Assembly: GCA_963070105.1 (NCBI GenBank)
Contig: OY718806.1
Coordinates: forward strand, 1,019,001 to 1,083,000
Source: Litomosoides sigmodontis
Taxonomy: Eukaryota; Nematoda; Chromadorea; Rhabditida; Onchocercidae
DNA: 64,000 bases
Direction of reading: 5' to 3'
Shown here: piece by piece, positions 1 through 17,429 of the stretch
How the letters are laid out: every line of letters starts with the position of its first letter
Numbering within the stretch: the first letter of the stretch is position 1
Made by a program: the position numbers and the translations under genes
The notes under the pieces: model-generated
Told to the model about the DNA's origin: nothing
Seen by the model: only the letters and a program-made list of their open reading frames with translations
The model's database searches: none

Positions 1-186
1 TCGAAATCGCTAAAACTGTCAAAATGAGGAGCATATAAACGAAACTTGCCGAATTTAATGTTTCATCCAACATTTGCTCTCTTATTGAACAAATTTCTTG
101 TACTTAAAATTACACATATAATTGAATAAATTACAAAAATTTTGCTAAAATACCGTTTAATAAATAAATATTAGTGAAACTTGCAG

Positions 187-2049
187 GTCAATTTTTTATC
201 GCAATGGTAAGCAAAAACAGTTTAAGGAAAAGGATACACTGATCAATGATTTAAACACTGATGATAACAAACAAGTATGTTTTGGTTCAGTAATAATTTT
301 ATTCTTAAATTCAGCATCGATCATATTTTATTGAACGATTAAACGCTTGATAGGTAAAATGAACAAAATTTTTGCATTAAATGCATTTGCATTGAAAAAG
401 AACGTAAAAAAAACAGTGAATTAGTAGTTGGAAATAATTTATGGATTAAAAATGAACGTATTATAGAAAATTTCAAGGGATGACGATATATCAAGTAATT
501 CTGATATAAAAAAGGTTAGCAAGTGCATTTCATCCTTTTATCTGTGGGAATGATTTTATTATTTACAAATAATTATATTTTCAAACGCTGAAATTATATT
601 TTCAAATGATATTCCAAACTTCTTTCACGTATTACTTTGCTCATTGCAATTTAGTATTCTAAAAATTTCAAAAATTATAACCGCTGCCACTTCCTTTTTC
701 CTTCTCTTTTCTTACAGGTAGAGAAGTGGAACGAAGCATTGGTGCTAATTGTGGCCTTTTTCATTTACATTATAATTGGTTCAATTATTATTGCAAGCTA
801 TGAACCGGAGATGGATTTCTTCGGAGCTATCTATTTCAATTTTGTGTCACTGACAACTATCGGTTTAGGTGATTTGGTGCCTAAAAAGTAACAACATGTT
901 ATTTTCACATTGAAAATATGTGTTGCAAAAAAGAAAGAACATTTTGAAAACTAAAAATTAGACTTAGTATCGGGTTTGACAGATATCATGTGGCATGAAA
1001 AGCGGGAATGGATGAGGGGAAAAGTGCCGATAATTTTAACTACATTTAAATTTCAAAGATTTGAATCACTTATGAGCCAATCAGTGAGAAATATTCTTTG
1101 AGGAATTTTGATAGCAACAGTCTAGAAGGCAAAGTTGCATGTAATTTATCGTAGTTCCGGAAGACAGATAATTTTTTTTTTCAGTGAAAAATACCTGGTA
1201 TTAACATTGATTTACTCAGCCGTTGGTTTAGCACTGACAACCATTGCTATTGAAATTGCAGCTGAATATTTGAAGATGCTACATTATTTCGGTCGTAAAA
1301 TTGACAATGTTGCAAATGTACAAATTTGGTTTGGAGGCAAGAAGTAAGCCACTACGCTTCCCTTTCACGTCGAAAGCTATTTGAAATCATTCATCACATT
1401 CGTCTCAAATGAGATTACTGTTCTAATTCTAATCTTGCAAAAACATGTTGTTTACTGTTGAAACATAAATCAGATTCATTAAATTACAGTGCTATTTTTT
1501 AGAAATAGATTAAAGTAAACAAGAAATTATGTAAAATTATATACAGCAATCATTGAGACGCTAAGGATAATTTAGATTCAAACTGATATGGTTATAAGTA
1601 ACACTTGAAAAGTTAAGTTAAAAAGAAATTAAAAACAAGTCGGATAACATGTCTCGTGATTAAGCTTTTAATAAATCCTACAAATCGCAATTTTAATAAC
1701 TTCTTTATAGGCTTACAATGAAACAGCTAGTCCGAAACTTGGGTGATTATTTCGACTTGCCAATAAACGAAATATCCGATCTGAACCTTGATGATTTCGT
1801 CAATGCGGCAATTAAAGTAGAAGCAGGTGAACTAGGTACTTTGCGGGTAAGTTTACCGATGAAACTTGCACCCTAATTACTGTATATTTTTAAATCAACC
1901 ATTCCTGAAGCGATGATTACAAAATCTATCAGAGCATTTTCACAAAGAATCAGTTCATAATGTGCAACTTTCAGTGCGCACGACCAATAACTCTCGACAT
2001 TGAATCACTGATCTTTGTAGACGCAGATGAATCATACATGCAAGAGTAA
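187..2049 (+). CDS. TWK-type two-pore-domain K+ channel, 3' part (5' end outside window)
   Basis: Five exons fit in phase: 187-274, 718-887, 1185-1343, 1711-1846 and 1975-2049 (stop TAA), giving about 208 C-terminal residues. Exon 2 encodes a hydrophobic helix, then a second pore loop with the filter motif TTIGLGDLVPK. Exon 3 encodes the last membrane helix (VGLALTTIAIEIAAEYL) followed by the LHYFGRKI...FGGKK stretch typical of nematode TWK channels. Exon 4 continues with MKQLVRNLGDYFDLP. GLG instead of GYG in the second pore is normal for this family. The product should be a plasma-membrane background K+ channel. The first pore and N-terminus lie left of the window. The family call is firm; the exact paralogue is not assigned. 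The first exon listed (187-274, hydrophilic) is less certain than the others. Confidence 0.88.
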
Positions 2050-2170
2050 ATGTGCACAAATCATTTGTTTCCATCGCCGCATTCAGGACTCAAAGCCAAG
2101 AACTGAACTTTTATCGAAAAAAAATCATAGAGAAACAATATTGTTTGATCGTCTGTATATAACATGGGTT

Positions 2171-2176
2171 AATAAA
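2171..2176 (+). terminator. Poly(A) signal AATAAA of the TWK channel gene
   Basis: A canonical AATAAA hexamer lies about 120 nt after the TAA stop at 2047-2049, on the same strand and before the convergent dld-1 gene ends at 2696. No cleavage site can be seen directly. Confidence 0.5.
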
Positions 2177-2695
2177 CATCTCCCATAAATACAGAAATCA
2201 GCAGACAGTGTTTTAAGAAGTATCCATGCACTCAAAAAATTCAAATCAATTCCTAACACCGCAGCAAATTAGCAGACAAGGAATCCGCAACCGACAACGA
2301 AACAACTAAAATTTATTGTTTTACCGGGAAATCGATATGAGTGCTTGTAAAAGAGCCCAGAGAAAAAGTCCAGACCAACTAGCGACCCTAGATGGAACCA
2401 CCATTTCAGAAACTACGTAGAAAGGTCGGAAGGGGAAAAAGAATTCAGGGCTATAGAAAATATTAAGACATGCATGTACCACATTCTAAAACAAGGTCGA
2501 ATAATTTCTATACTGCATGCAACATAACTTATTGCTTAACACGAAAATTAGGGGAGCAAGACTGAGATAAATCAGCAAACAATTTTCAAAAAAGTAATTC
2601 AACTAACTGCATGAAAATCATTAAAGATTTGTTATGATGGCTGGATGCTAACCATCCTTTACAAAAAAAGACAACGGAGAAATATGATACCAGTT
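2177..2695. other. Convergent intergenic spacer between twk and dld-1
   Basis: About 520 bp of AT-rich sequence holding the 3' UTRs of two convergent genes. No ORF, repeat or RNA gene was recognised. Confidence 0.5.
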
Positions 2696-6482
<3,787 letters not shown>

Positions 6483-6488
6483 ATTATA

Positions 6489-6492
6489 TCTG
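6489..6492 (-). promoter_or_regulatory. Probable trans-splice (SL) acceptor of dld-1
   Basis: On the minus strand TTTCAG ends about 7 nt before the chosen ATG, a spacing typical of spliced-leader acceptance in nematodes. It could equally be the acceptor of a 5' UTR intron. RNA ends would decide. Confidence 0.4.
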
Positions 6493-9363
6493 AAACTGAT
6501 GTTAGTTGAGATCACATTAACGTGAAGATTCGTGATGAAATCCTCTCAGCACAATTAATGACAAAATACCAGTTAGAAAACGCACATGGTACGGTAATGT
6601 AAGCCTACCTTCAATCAAATCTCATGTGTTCGAACGTCATCACTTAAGGTAAATAAACTCTTTGATTAAATTTAACTTAAAAAACTGGTAAAACTGTTTC
6701 TAAACTACTACATATGAATCTGATTTGCAAAACCACCTCTAACACGCATCCTGTTCACTTGCGGTCACAACAGCGTAACTGTTACTAGATATATGTCTAC
6801 TACCATCACAGTTACAAATAACTATTTGAAATTACCAACCTCCCAATATCTCTTCTAGTGTTTCAAGTTTTTCCACATCAAAACAGCGGGTTTTAATCAG
6901 TGATCAAACGATGAGACCAGAATATTTTTTGCTTCACTCTTAAACAGTTACTATGTTTAGCGAAATGGATCAGTTCAGTGAGCACAATTTTGGCCTCCTA
7001 ACACTGTTTGCTCATCATTTCTTTTTTGTTTTGTTTAAATTTATCTCGAGTATCAGGGAAGAAAACTTCTGATGAAATCTCTATCCTTTGCCACACAACC
7101 CATTACCCCATGCTTTCTTTGATATTGGCTACGTGTACTAAAAAGCACACGGACACAACAATTTAGGATGCATCTGATTGAACCAAGATGAAAACTGCCC
7201 GGAAGCAGTGCGCACCTTAGTTTGCAACAATACTTTTACCAGTAATTTCTCAAAGCTTATGGAAGTGTGGCTGAGTAAGACGGCCTACAACACAGATTTA
7301 TCTTTTCGAATTTATTTGAAAAAAAAAAAATTCCAAGGATTAAGAAAAATTAAAACTTTCTCTATAAAAGAAATGTTACAGGAAGATAAGGCAGTACGCT
7401 ACGTTAAATGCGCTTCATAAAACTGTCAACATATCAGCTAATCAACAACAACGAGTACAGAGCACTGCCAAACATCAAACCACACGATTCAAGAAGAAAA
7501 AAGCACTTACCTCTATTATTCTCATGAAATCATACCACAAACAATAGCAAAAGAATCATAAATTAAATTGTTATTGCACGAACTAATTCACCTATCATGG
7601 CAAGTTTGAAAAACCATTTTACAGGTAAAGTTCTCTATTATCTTTAATTTAAAACTATATTTTCATAACATCGGTGATACTGTCGCACAAAAAGTTTCAA
7701 TACATTTTCCAACATTTTCACTTTTTTTGAAATTTTTTAAAAGGTGGAGCCCCTCTTTTTTTTTTGCACATTTCATTCATGATAACATGTGGAGCTCTCC
7801 CCGTAGGTCTTCTTTTTGGTCCCGCTTGTTTTCAAATGAGCAATATATGAAATTCAAATGCTACTTGCGGAGTGTGATACAGGCAGCAGAAGGAAAGGGA
7901 AAAAACAAATTTTTTGAATCTTCAAATCCATATTTGATAAACAGAAGCAGAAACCTAACCAGAAAGCATTATGCATTAGAAATTAGGCACTATTTTTTTG
8001 CTTAATTAATCGAAACATTCTGAATTGAAAACATTAGTTTTGATGTCAAATGATGCCAAAAGTTAACATCAATATGACGTGGAATATACCGAATGCGCGT
8101 GAAAAGCATACAATAGTGACAATGATTTCACAAATCGCCCTCATTAATTAATTACTGGAAGATAGCATAGTGAGATGTTCACTCTCTAAGATATCATTCA
8201 CTTTTGCAGTTCAAGAAAAAGCCATTTGAAAGGCGAAACTTGATGAATTCGTCGAACAACTATGACATTTTAGCTTTTTCCTTAATTCCTTTTAATCAAT
8301 TATCAACATCCAACAATGGATCCGGACAGAAACCGGAAACAAACCCTACAAAACTCGAGCAAAATCCACGAACAACCCTGGGAACATCAAGAAAACATAT
8401 CGCAGCCTAATTGTATATCACCTACGAAACATCGCCCTCCCGCACCATCCAACATGACGCAATACATTTGCCTGACGTATCGCACAGCTTTCGCCTACTG
8501 CAGCGCGCTATTCATAACTTTCGCAGGTTGGCCTGCGGTTGTGTTGCTCAGATGACGGCTGTCAAGATTTCGTCGTGCGGTTGGTCGAGGAGTACTGTCA
8601 TCAATTCATCGGTCACTCCTGACAACCACTATTCATTTCATGCTAAAAGTTGCATTAAATTACCTTGTGTCTGCCTCTTTCATATGAAATCTTCGATGAT
8701 AAGACGTGGGATGGGCCCTGCTGCAATGTCCACCTTACGCTTCAACTTTTGATTCATTGTTGCGCCAATTTCATACGTATTACCGGAGTTCTTTGTCGTA
8801 TTCCACATCTCGTCATTTCTTCACATACGTTATTTTTGCGGAAATCATTCTTATTGCTGCAACTGAACTTTTGATATATTACTGGTTATTTCATGTTATT
8901 TTTGAAATACAATTCCAATTCCCGTGCAGATTTCCTGCGTCTTCATTTTATATTTAGTGGGTGTAATTCAGATTTATTTTCATATCATATCGTTCTCTTC
9001 TAAGGATATCTTCTAAGTTTGGAAGGAGGGATGTTAACAGAGGACTGACTGATTCCTGGACATCTATGAAATGCGTAAGACTAGTCCATATTATCTATCC
9101 CTCGATGCTTAATAGGGTGATTTAGCATATTATCATGAGTACACTTTAAAGTGAATGATTCGAAATAGTTGCCCACCCTAAATGTATGTAAATTTTGTAG
9201 GACATTCCAAGGTGATGTTCTTAGCGATATGCAAATTTCGTAGAATTATTTTTGTCTTAACTTTGATTCAAACAGTCGTTGGTGGTGGTTTTCTGGTGGG
9301 AGCCTGCATGTAGTTTCGCTGTCGAATTGGTGGAGTCTTTGGGTACTATTTCTTTGTAAATTT
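6493..9363. other. Divergent intergenic region between dld-1 and dcap-2
   Basis: 2.9 kb between two divergent gene starts, so it should contain both promoters. The ORFs here (up to about 110 codons near 8.2-8.9 kb) overlap each other in several frames, lack recognisable domains and have no convincing splice partners. The 8.3-8.8 kb part is somewhat less AT-rich than its surroundings. No RNA gene or repeat was recognised. Confidence 0.4.
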
Positions 9364-9366
9364 CAG
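9364..9366 (+). promoter_or_regulatory. Probable trans-splice acceptor of dcap-2
   Basis: GTAAATTTCAG ends 18 nt before the ATG at 9385. This is a good 3' splice consensus with no coding exon found upstream, so spliced-leader acceptance is likely. Confidence 0.4.
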
Positions 9367-9384
9367 ACGCAAGTAATTGGGTTG

Positions 9385-12300
9385 ATGAGTAATTTGGGAA
9401 ACAATATGAGTCGTAAGCAGAACGCCACACGACTGACAATTCATAATCGAAATTTGCGATATTTTAATTCCGATGGTGATGCTAATAGCGGTAAGTTACC
9501 TGAATATTTGCTACTTTGTAAGTTTTGGGAGTGATTAAATGCTGCAACTCATACACCTAAACATCAATGCATGTAGCAGTGATGCGCTTCTGATTGAAGA
9601 CGAGTAGAAGTTGACTCTCAGCGAACTATAGCTGCTCTGACCGTTTTTGATTTGACGCCATTACGAGACATCGAAACCAGTCTATAGCAACATCTGCTGG
9701 AAAATTGGACTTTTCTCGGCGTTCTTATTCTCTCCCCTTTCCTCTTCCATACTGACAGGAAGCTTATAATTGGATGAGCTTGAAAGGAATACTTAAGAAC
9801 TATATTAGGAAGTGGTGAAAGATGGGAGAATCCGCGACGTGATCAAAAAAGTGGCTCAAAAACACCGGCTAATAATAGAACAAAGATCTTTAAAGGTAGC
9901 AGTGATATTAGTTTTATTACATTCAGTGACAAGAGTTTAATTTGTTTGGCGATATTGAAATTGGAACTTTCGAGCAGGAAGTTCAAAATGCCTGTGAGCC
10001 ATAGTTGCGTTAATTTAAACTTTGGATTATGTGTAAACTTCGAGTTACCTTCTTATCCACGTGTGGACAAATTACTTGGTAGCAGTCACGTTTTTCAGCT
10101 GCTAACTCTTCAGGTTTGCGAACCAAGGATGTCGTTTCATTCGGACCAGATATACCTGATGATGTTTTAGATGATCTTTGCTTTCGATTTCTTATTAACA
10201 TCCCAGAAGATCAGGTGATTTATACATTACCTATGAAGAGGATTCTACTTCTGTTTAGTAGAATTTCAGATTCCAATATTGACTTGTATGAAGTGGATTG
10301 TTTTTCTGGTGTAAACAATTAATATCTTTCAGAAAAAGTCTCCTGTTCGCCTCTGCTTTCAAATCGAATTGGCACATTGGTTTTACATAGATTTTTATTA
10401 CAAAGGGAACACAAATGAAAGATGCCCAGATGTGAGCTTGAGAGATTTGATCGGGTGAGTGAATTTATTCTGGCTGTTCTTTTAAGGTCATTCGTGATGT
10501 GATCGTCGTATATATGTGGTCGTAAGTCTCACAGTTCTTGAAATGTCAACTTTGTACTTATAATTATTATTTGTTTGCAAACACCTTGGAAATCTTCATT
10601 GAAATGATGAGAAAAAAGAGCAGCAATCAGTTATGGATATCAATTATGATTCTGTTTTTTACCACTAACTAATTTTGTTAAGGCAAATATTCAGTCATTG
10701 TGATTTCCTTGTCCAATACACGGGTAGCGTCGACAAGGTAATTTATCGTTTCTCCATTTTTGTAAACTCTGCTAGTCATTAAGTTTTTTCTTAGTCGGTA
10801 GTACTTCAAAAAGTTTATCACTGGAAATCTGCTACAGGTACTGGAAGAATGGCGCATTTATAAGTCTGCTGTGCCAACTTATGGTGCCATGCTGTTGGAC
10901 AGTTCGTTGAATTATGTATTGCTGGTGCAGGGATATTTTTCAAAGAACAGCTGGGGATTTCCTAAGGGGAAAGTTCGTTGATTTTTAAAATTTATTAAAT
11001 TGATTTTTCTAACTTTTATTAGTAACTTGAATTTTTAAAAACATTTCCATACCATGCACGATATTACGAAACATAAGACGAAAATGTGAAGTAAGCAGGT
11101 ATGTGTGCAAAACAAGCAAAGAAAAAAAGAATAAATTGGGTAAGAGAAATCAGACCATCTTTCACGTCCACTGCTATAGAACGTGTTATTTGGTCACTGC
11201 GTGGTTATTTGAATAAAGGATGATTATAAGATCCAGGCGTCGGCAAACTTTTATATGTATATTTTCTGTGGTGTGCTTGGCTTAGTTTCATATAATCATG
11301 TAACTGGAAAAATTGGTATTTTTGAAAATACCTCTAAATCCTGAGCTATTGTGCTGAATGACGTGTTTTTGAAGTTCCGCTGTTATACTGAGTCCTTGCA
11401 AGTTTAGTAACAGGTTTAAAAGCGTTACTTTGGTTACAAATTGGTCATGTTTCTGTGTTTCTTGCATTAAGGAAGGAAAAGTACAGCGGAGTGCAGTGTT
11501 AAATGAATGAAAAATGGATGTATGGTTGTTCTGTTATGTCTTATTTAGATTACAAAGCAACAGTTACTTTAATCTCAGAACGCTGAAGTAATCAATAAGT
11601 ACAAGGAATCTTTATGTACGAGAGGCATTTGAGGTGCTAGAGTCAGGAAATTGCCTGACACAGAGACGACAACATCTGTGGGCTTTAGCTAGTAAATGAC
11701 ATGTGTGACAGTTCCAAGCAAGATTTCTTTGTATGAACATCAATTTCAGGTCAGTAAAAATAATGGTGGGTGAGGTATAGATTCAGCTGACGCTTAGATT
11801 AGAATGGTAGAGCTCGTAAAGAATACAAGTTTGAAGCGGTGTAGGAATAATGATTCGTTCTATATATAGCAAAAAGTTATTGGTAAGAGAAAAAGAATTT
11901 TCGCAACTGTTAAACTGGTAAGATCAGAGCTGCCAGCATGATTGAAAGGTAATGACTGAAGTTACAAGACGCTAGAGGAACGATTATCAGTTGCATGCCC
12001 GCAAATTTTAAACAACATCATTCATGCAAAGAACTATGCAGTAAGCCAGGAAAAGGTAGCAAACTTGCTACATATAAATTGAAAGACATATCACTGCTGA
12101 CTTAATACCACCTGAAACTTACTCACTAATGAAGAAGAAAATACTGTAAATAAATTCATTTAAGATAAACGAGGGAGAGGAACCAGAAGCGTGTGCTAGT
12201 CGAGAGGTAATGGAGGAAGTGGGTTTCGATATTTCTGACAAAATTTCCGAAACACATTTGGTTCAGTGTTTTGTAAACGAAACTTTAATTCGATTGTATA

Positions 12301-14716
12301 TAGTACGCAATGTACCAGTCGATTTCCCATTTGCTCCCAATACTCGTAAGGAAATTGGGTACGTATTTCATGGATATTTCTTATGCTTGTCGCCTAAGAT
12401 TTACTAAATGATTATATGAAATGAGTGAGAACATCGCTTTCCTCCCTACTTGCTAAGCAAGAACTTTGGATTTTCAGTAAGATTCAGTGGTTTTGTATTT
12501 GGGATTTACCGAAAGATCGAAACGATCTCGCTGCATGTGAACGTATTGGTATGTCTCCAAGTTGCTTCTACACTGTGATTCCTTTCGTCAGAGAACTGCA
12601 AGCATATGTTTCCAAACATCGTAAGACACACAACAAACCGAGTCAAATGGTATGTAACGATTAATTCTTGTGATTTAATTAAATTTTATATTTTACCACA
12701 TTAAAAAATAATCTTCGAAATGTAAAATCATTGAAAAAGTAGGAGCAGAATATCTTGCACAGAAAAAGGTTTTGAGAAGTGAGAGTTCCGAATAATCGTG
12801 CTTGGTCTCTCAATAACACTAAAAGTAATGCTTTGTAAGGGAAATGATGTTTTGCGTTTTCTTTTTGCAGCTAATGAACGCAGCAAATATTAGCGCATGC
12901 TCATCTAGCGCATTCAGTCCGGTGCAACGTCAACGTTCGTTCTTGTTTTTTATAGAAGATTCATAATGTTACTGTATTCAAAAAATTTTCATTACTGTTA
13001 CTCTTGTGCTGTTATCATTACTGCTTTTATTTTATTTGCTCATTTACGATTACTATTGTCAACGTGAGTGCATACATCTTTTGGTAAATGGAAAATTGAA
13101 CTTAATTGTATTTACTTATTGTCACAATTACACCGGGAAATAGTTTGACATTTGGAATCATTGTTGGTACAAGGATCCAGCGATGATTCCAAGTGTCAAA
13201 CTATTTTATGTCTGCGTGCAACTCTTCATATTATAAGTACTGTAGAACATTACGAATTGTAGTAATAGTGGTGACAATGACAAAACAGTACCTCATTGGT
13301 AACACTTTCTTTGCTTGTTATAAACAGATTTATTATAGAGGTGAATGAGACGCTACCGCCTGCATTGAGTCTTTTATTCAACTCGACCAGTGCAACAAAA
13401 ATCTCAACGGCTTCTCAGCACTCTTTCCAGCACGAATCACCACATTCACCATTTTTCAAGCCAGTGACATCATCGGTTCAACGTATTTCTTATACTGGTA
13501 CTACATTTCTGCAGATGGTATCCGTCGCTTCCAGGGTGAAAGGTATACTATGAAAGCGTGATTCATGTCTTACATTTTTGGCTTTCAAACTTAGGTGGAG
13601 ATTCGTTCAGTTTTATGTTAGGGATCTATAATATGATTTAATTCCCCCCGATATTAGCACTTATTTGTTTTGGGTAGCTTCCATATTCAGTTTTAGCAAC
13701 ATATGTGAAATCTGCAGAAACAGTTGGAATGAACGAAGAAGTTACGAGACCAGTACCAACAATTCCAAGACCAGCTGAGCCAATACTTGGTCGTCCAGTA
13801 TATAATGCATTTAAAAATGAAGCAGAAAGAAAAGTACGTACATGAAAAGTTTAGGAGCCTTATTTGGCATAACTTTTTTCTATGTTCTAAAACTTTAACT
13901 TAGGAGATACAACAGGATAAAATAATAGAATTGTGAATTGAATCCTTCAAAATTCAACTTCACACTTGCAGGATTACTATTGCAACGATGGCTTCGTGTT
14001 CACTGCATTAAATACTTGCACTTATCTTCAGGCGGCTGCATCCCTGCAAAGATCTCATAAAGCATCGCCAAACAGTATTTCGTATCATGGTGTGAAAGAA
14101 GTTACCAGTCGTGGCGCTGATAAGAAAACATTTGTGAACAGTAACAACAATTTTCCGGGAAGAAAAAATATCTCACCACCGTATCGTAATCCAGAGTTTG
14201 TTTTGATTTTGCGAATGAAATTGTGGGGATCTAGTTTGAAAGTAGTTATCAGCAGCATATGTTGCAGTATTTTCATATTTGCTTCTATTCAGTCATTTTT
14301 TGAACTTAGCATTTTCTGTCACATGAAACTTTTGCAGAAAACGCAACAAAAACAGTTATTTAAAAGGGGATGATGGCGTGAAAAGATCCGTTCCGAATTA
14401 TATGAGTGACGACAGTCAACTTGTTAACTTATGCAAAGCCTGGAAAAATTTTAAAGTTAGTAACATTTTGTTTGAAACTGATATAACGTTTCAGATGCGT
14501 GCGATATTCTTTAAGCGTGCAGAATCCTTTCGGTATTCTTATGCCTATGAATTATGTAGTTTTGCACATTTTTAGGGACAATAAGAACCAAAAACGGTGT
14601 TCATGAATTATCAGTAGTGAAACGTTTTTGGTTTAATGAAAGTTTATGGATGTTATCAGTATATTTTATTTTAAAGATGAATGTATTTCCAGTTTGATGT
14701 TTCTCGAATGTACTGA
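9385..14716 (+). CDS. dcap-2: mRNA-decapping enzyme 2 (Nudix hydrolase)
   Basis: Thirteen exons join in phase: 9385-9490, 10114-10214, 10333-10454, 10683-10737, 10838-10972, 12165-12358, 12478-12649, 12871-12934, 13339-13542, 13697-13833, 13972-14195, 14338-14455 and 14693-14716; about 551 aa. The Dcp2 box-A/helical domain is clear ([19 protein letters not shown]...[14 protein letters not shown]). It is followed by the Nudix fold with a perfect Nudix box (G-x5-E-x7-REVMEEVGF, about residues 172-194) split by intron 5, then box B (WFCIWDLP). The enzyme removes the m7G cap from mRNA in the cytoplasm, in P-bodies. The C-terminal third is low-complexity and poorly conserved, so the exon 8, 9 and 11 borders are inferred from phase. 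The last exon codes only FDVSRMY and completes the conserved AWKNFKFDV tail. Intron 8 holds a hairpin, listed separately. Confidence 0.93.
13137..13207 (+). ncRNA. MicroRNA-precursor-like hairpin in dcap-2 intron 8
   Basis: The arm at 13137-13163 pairs with 13181-13207 over about 27 positions, with G-U pairs at the base and in the stem and one A-C/G-U-type irregularity near the loop. The terminal loop is about 17 nt. The core shared by the arms is AATAGTTTGACA with TGTCAAACTATT, and TTGGAATCAT with ATGATTCCAA. Length, loop size and near-continuous pairing fit an animal pre-miRNA, and the sense strand is that of the host gene. I do not recognise the mature sequence as a known conserved family. 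A short inverted repeat left by a transposon is the main alternative, but no further copy was noticed in the window. Confidence 0.5.
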
Positions 14717-17429
14717 AAATGATGCTAATTCGAAGCACAGCCAACTTGGAAACACCTATCAACATGAAAATTTTGTAGATATCATAATGATGTACCGCTA
14801 CCTGTCAAGTTTATCGGATATCATATTAACTGTACAGGCAATTAGAATTGATGATTTATTGTGATGTAATAAGCCTTAAAATGCTGAGTGAATCTAACTG
14901 CCATGGGTGTAAGCTGCTTATCCAGTTTTTCAGTATTCCTGATGACCAAAAATTGCAGTTTCTTTTTCTTTCTTTAGGGGTCGACTTTGAAAGAATGGAG
15001 ACACTAAATGATGCATGTTTGTAGAGTATTTGGATGTTAAGATCAACTAATTATTCCAGTCTTACACTGTATCAAACAAATATATAAATACGAAGTTATT
15101 CTTCAGTTTTCTAACTGCACCTGTCGTTGTTGCTCCGATTTTTTCTCCTAATTGCAGTTTTAGCACATGCACATCAAATTAAATGTCTGTAAATACAAAG
15201 TTTTGTTACTAACATTTTTCGTTTATTTACTCTTGATAATGCGATTTCATCTTTAATTGTATCTGCGTTTTGTGACCAGCCTTTGGAAAGTCATTCGTTT
15301 AGTTTAATCTTTTGAATTACCTTAGTGTAGCTTATTGTACAAATAGTTGTATAGTTGTTTTAGGCGGTTTTGTATATATGCGGAGTTTTTCTCCGAAATT
15401 TTCAATTTGCTGCTGTTTCTCCGAATCAAATTTGTGCAATTTTATCCGTGCCGTTGTCGTTGCTATGTAAGGTATTCATTTTAATCAATATTTACTATCG
15501 ATTCAAGCAGAATTATTCCTTATTTCGGTTAGTGCATTCATTCAGCACTTTACTCGTGCAGTACTTTTTCCTCGTTCAGCATTCTACATGTCTCGTAGGG
15601 TAAACTTTTCTCCCCGATTAATCGATACGTTGTTGAGATCTGTTGCTCATTACATGTGCTGAGCATGTCGTGTATTATTAACTGATAAAAGTTTTTGTTA
15701 GATTCGACGGAAATGTGAATAATCTCGGATGCATCACAACTGATCTGCAATAAATAAGACCTAACACATCTAATGCCTGAGGAGGTGTCTCGTGGTCATG
15801 TTGTGAGGCTTGCTGGTTCTCCATGTCACTTGCAAACAGAATTATCTTTGTTTCTGACGAGATAATCCCAAGTGATTAAGTGGTGATATTAGCTCCTGGC
15901 TGAAACTCAAAAAAAATCTGGAATATTTTAAACTTGTCGACCCTTCGTTAACGTAGGGTCGTTTGAAGTGTTTTACTTTTTCCCCTCAGAGTTTTCTCGC
16001 GGCCCTTTTTTCAGCACCATTTAATGTACTACATGTATAGTGTCACTTTATGCACCATTTTATTTTATGCAAAAATCATTTTGTGCACCTCATTTAATGA
16101 CACTTGTAGGTATATACGGTGTCGCTCTCTCTGCATTCGCAACAGAGCTTTATCCTGTCAAAGGATGCAGAAACAGTTGGTAGAGCATTAATATCGGTAC
16201 GTTATACCGCGTAGTCAAACATCGAGTAGTATACATGGGGCGAAGTTGTCAAAACCACATAAAGTGCTACACTTGCTTGAGACTATAAGAGAAATGTCCG
16301 AACGTAGGAATTCCAAGAAATTTTAAATTTCCAACACAGCTACCAATAGACGTTCGCCGAGATCGATTAACACTTTCGGACCCCTCGATTTTTCACATCA
16401 GCTTTTAAATAGAATCACTAAGTTAGCGTGCAAAGAAGTAATAACCCAAAGATAAACAAATTTTATACGAAGCAGCCACGAGTGATTCCTAGTAATAAAC
16501 TGAAACAAGTAGTATATCACAGACATATCCAGTAACTTCGACCAGTTCAAATAAATTCATAAAGAAACACTTAAGTACGAAACGTACGCCGTCTCGAGGT
16601 TTATAATCCAGCATTTAATTTCAAATTTACATCGATACCGAAAAGAAAAAAGAAGTCAAGTATTTCCCGTCTTAAGCACAACTAAAGTTTAAAATGGAGG
16701 GCAGTTAGTCATGGCAATACCACTATTACGTCTCTCCCTGACTCGAAAATAAAGTCTGCTCTAGATTTCAATGCCTTTTTCGACCACCAAAGTTACCTTG
16801 AAGAAGTGCCTTACTCAATCAGAGAATATACTTGGATTTGATTCGCAAATATGACAAAAGAAATTAGAGGATGGATTAAACGAATGTTCTAAAATTAAAG
16901 AAAAAGCTCGTGCATTAAAAAGCTGCAGTAGAATGTCAGAAAAAGATAAACCAATCATTCAAACTAAGAAACAAAACAGAAATAAATGAGATGAATACTA
17001 ATTTTTTGAAATACTAAGCTACAGTTTCATGCACTCGGAATTATTAAGAATCAGAAAAGAACCTTTACAGCGCATCCATTTCTACTCTCATTGTCCCTTT
17101 TTTGAAATGGAAAAGAACAAGTATGAAATATATTCGATTCAAAAATGTGAAAGAATTTTAAAACACATGTGATCGGAAATCAATGCCATCAATGAATAGA
17201 CTTGCTTCTTAACAATTTAAAGTGGTATTACTGAGGATAAGAAATTCAAAGACCACAAAACGAACGCTTAATTTTCAGGAAAGAATCAAGAGAAATAATC
17301 AAGAGAAACGCGATTTCGTGTCTCTGGATGCACAACCTGGAATGTAGTAACAAGTCAATTTTAGGCCAAATGGAACCAGCACACTTTCCTGGGTCTCATC
17401 CTACCCTTCAGAAATACTTATCGCCTTGT
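14717..17429. other. Convergent spacer between dcap-2 and the DNAJ gene
   Basis: 2.8 kb of AT-rich DNA with the 3' UTRs of both genes. ORFs of 60-80 codons at 14.6-15.7 and 17.3-17.7 kb show no domain or splice support. Around 16.02-16.10 kb a few imperfect copies of a GCACCATTTAATG-like word occur. Nothing else was recognised. Confidence 0.4.

Noticed and set aside
8204..8957. Overlapping plus-strand ORFs of 68-113 codons
   Set aside because: Three frames compete, none has a recognisable domain or splice partner.
13966..14373. dcap-2 exon 11 read straight through to a stop at 14373
   Set aside because: A GTTTGT donor at 14196 joins in phase to 14338-14455 and leads to the conserved AWKNFK-FDV tail; the read-through part is hydrophobic and not Dcp2-like.
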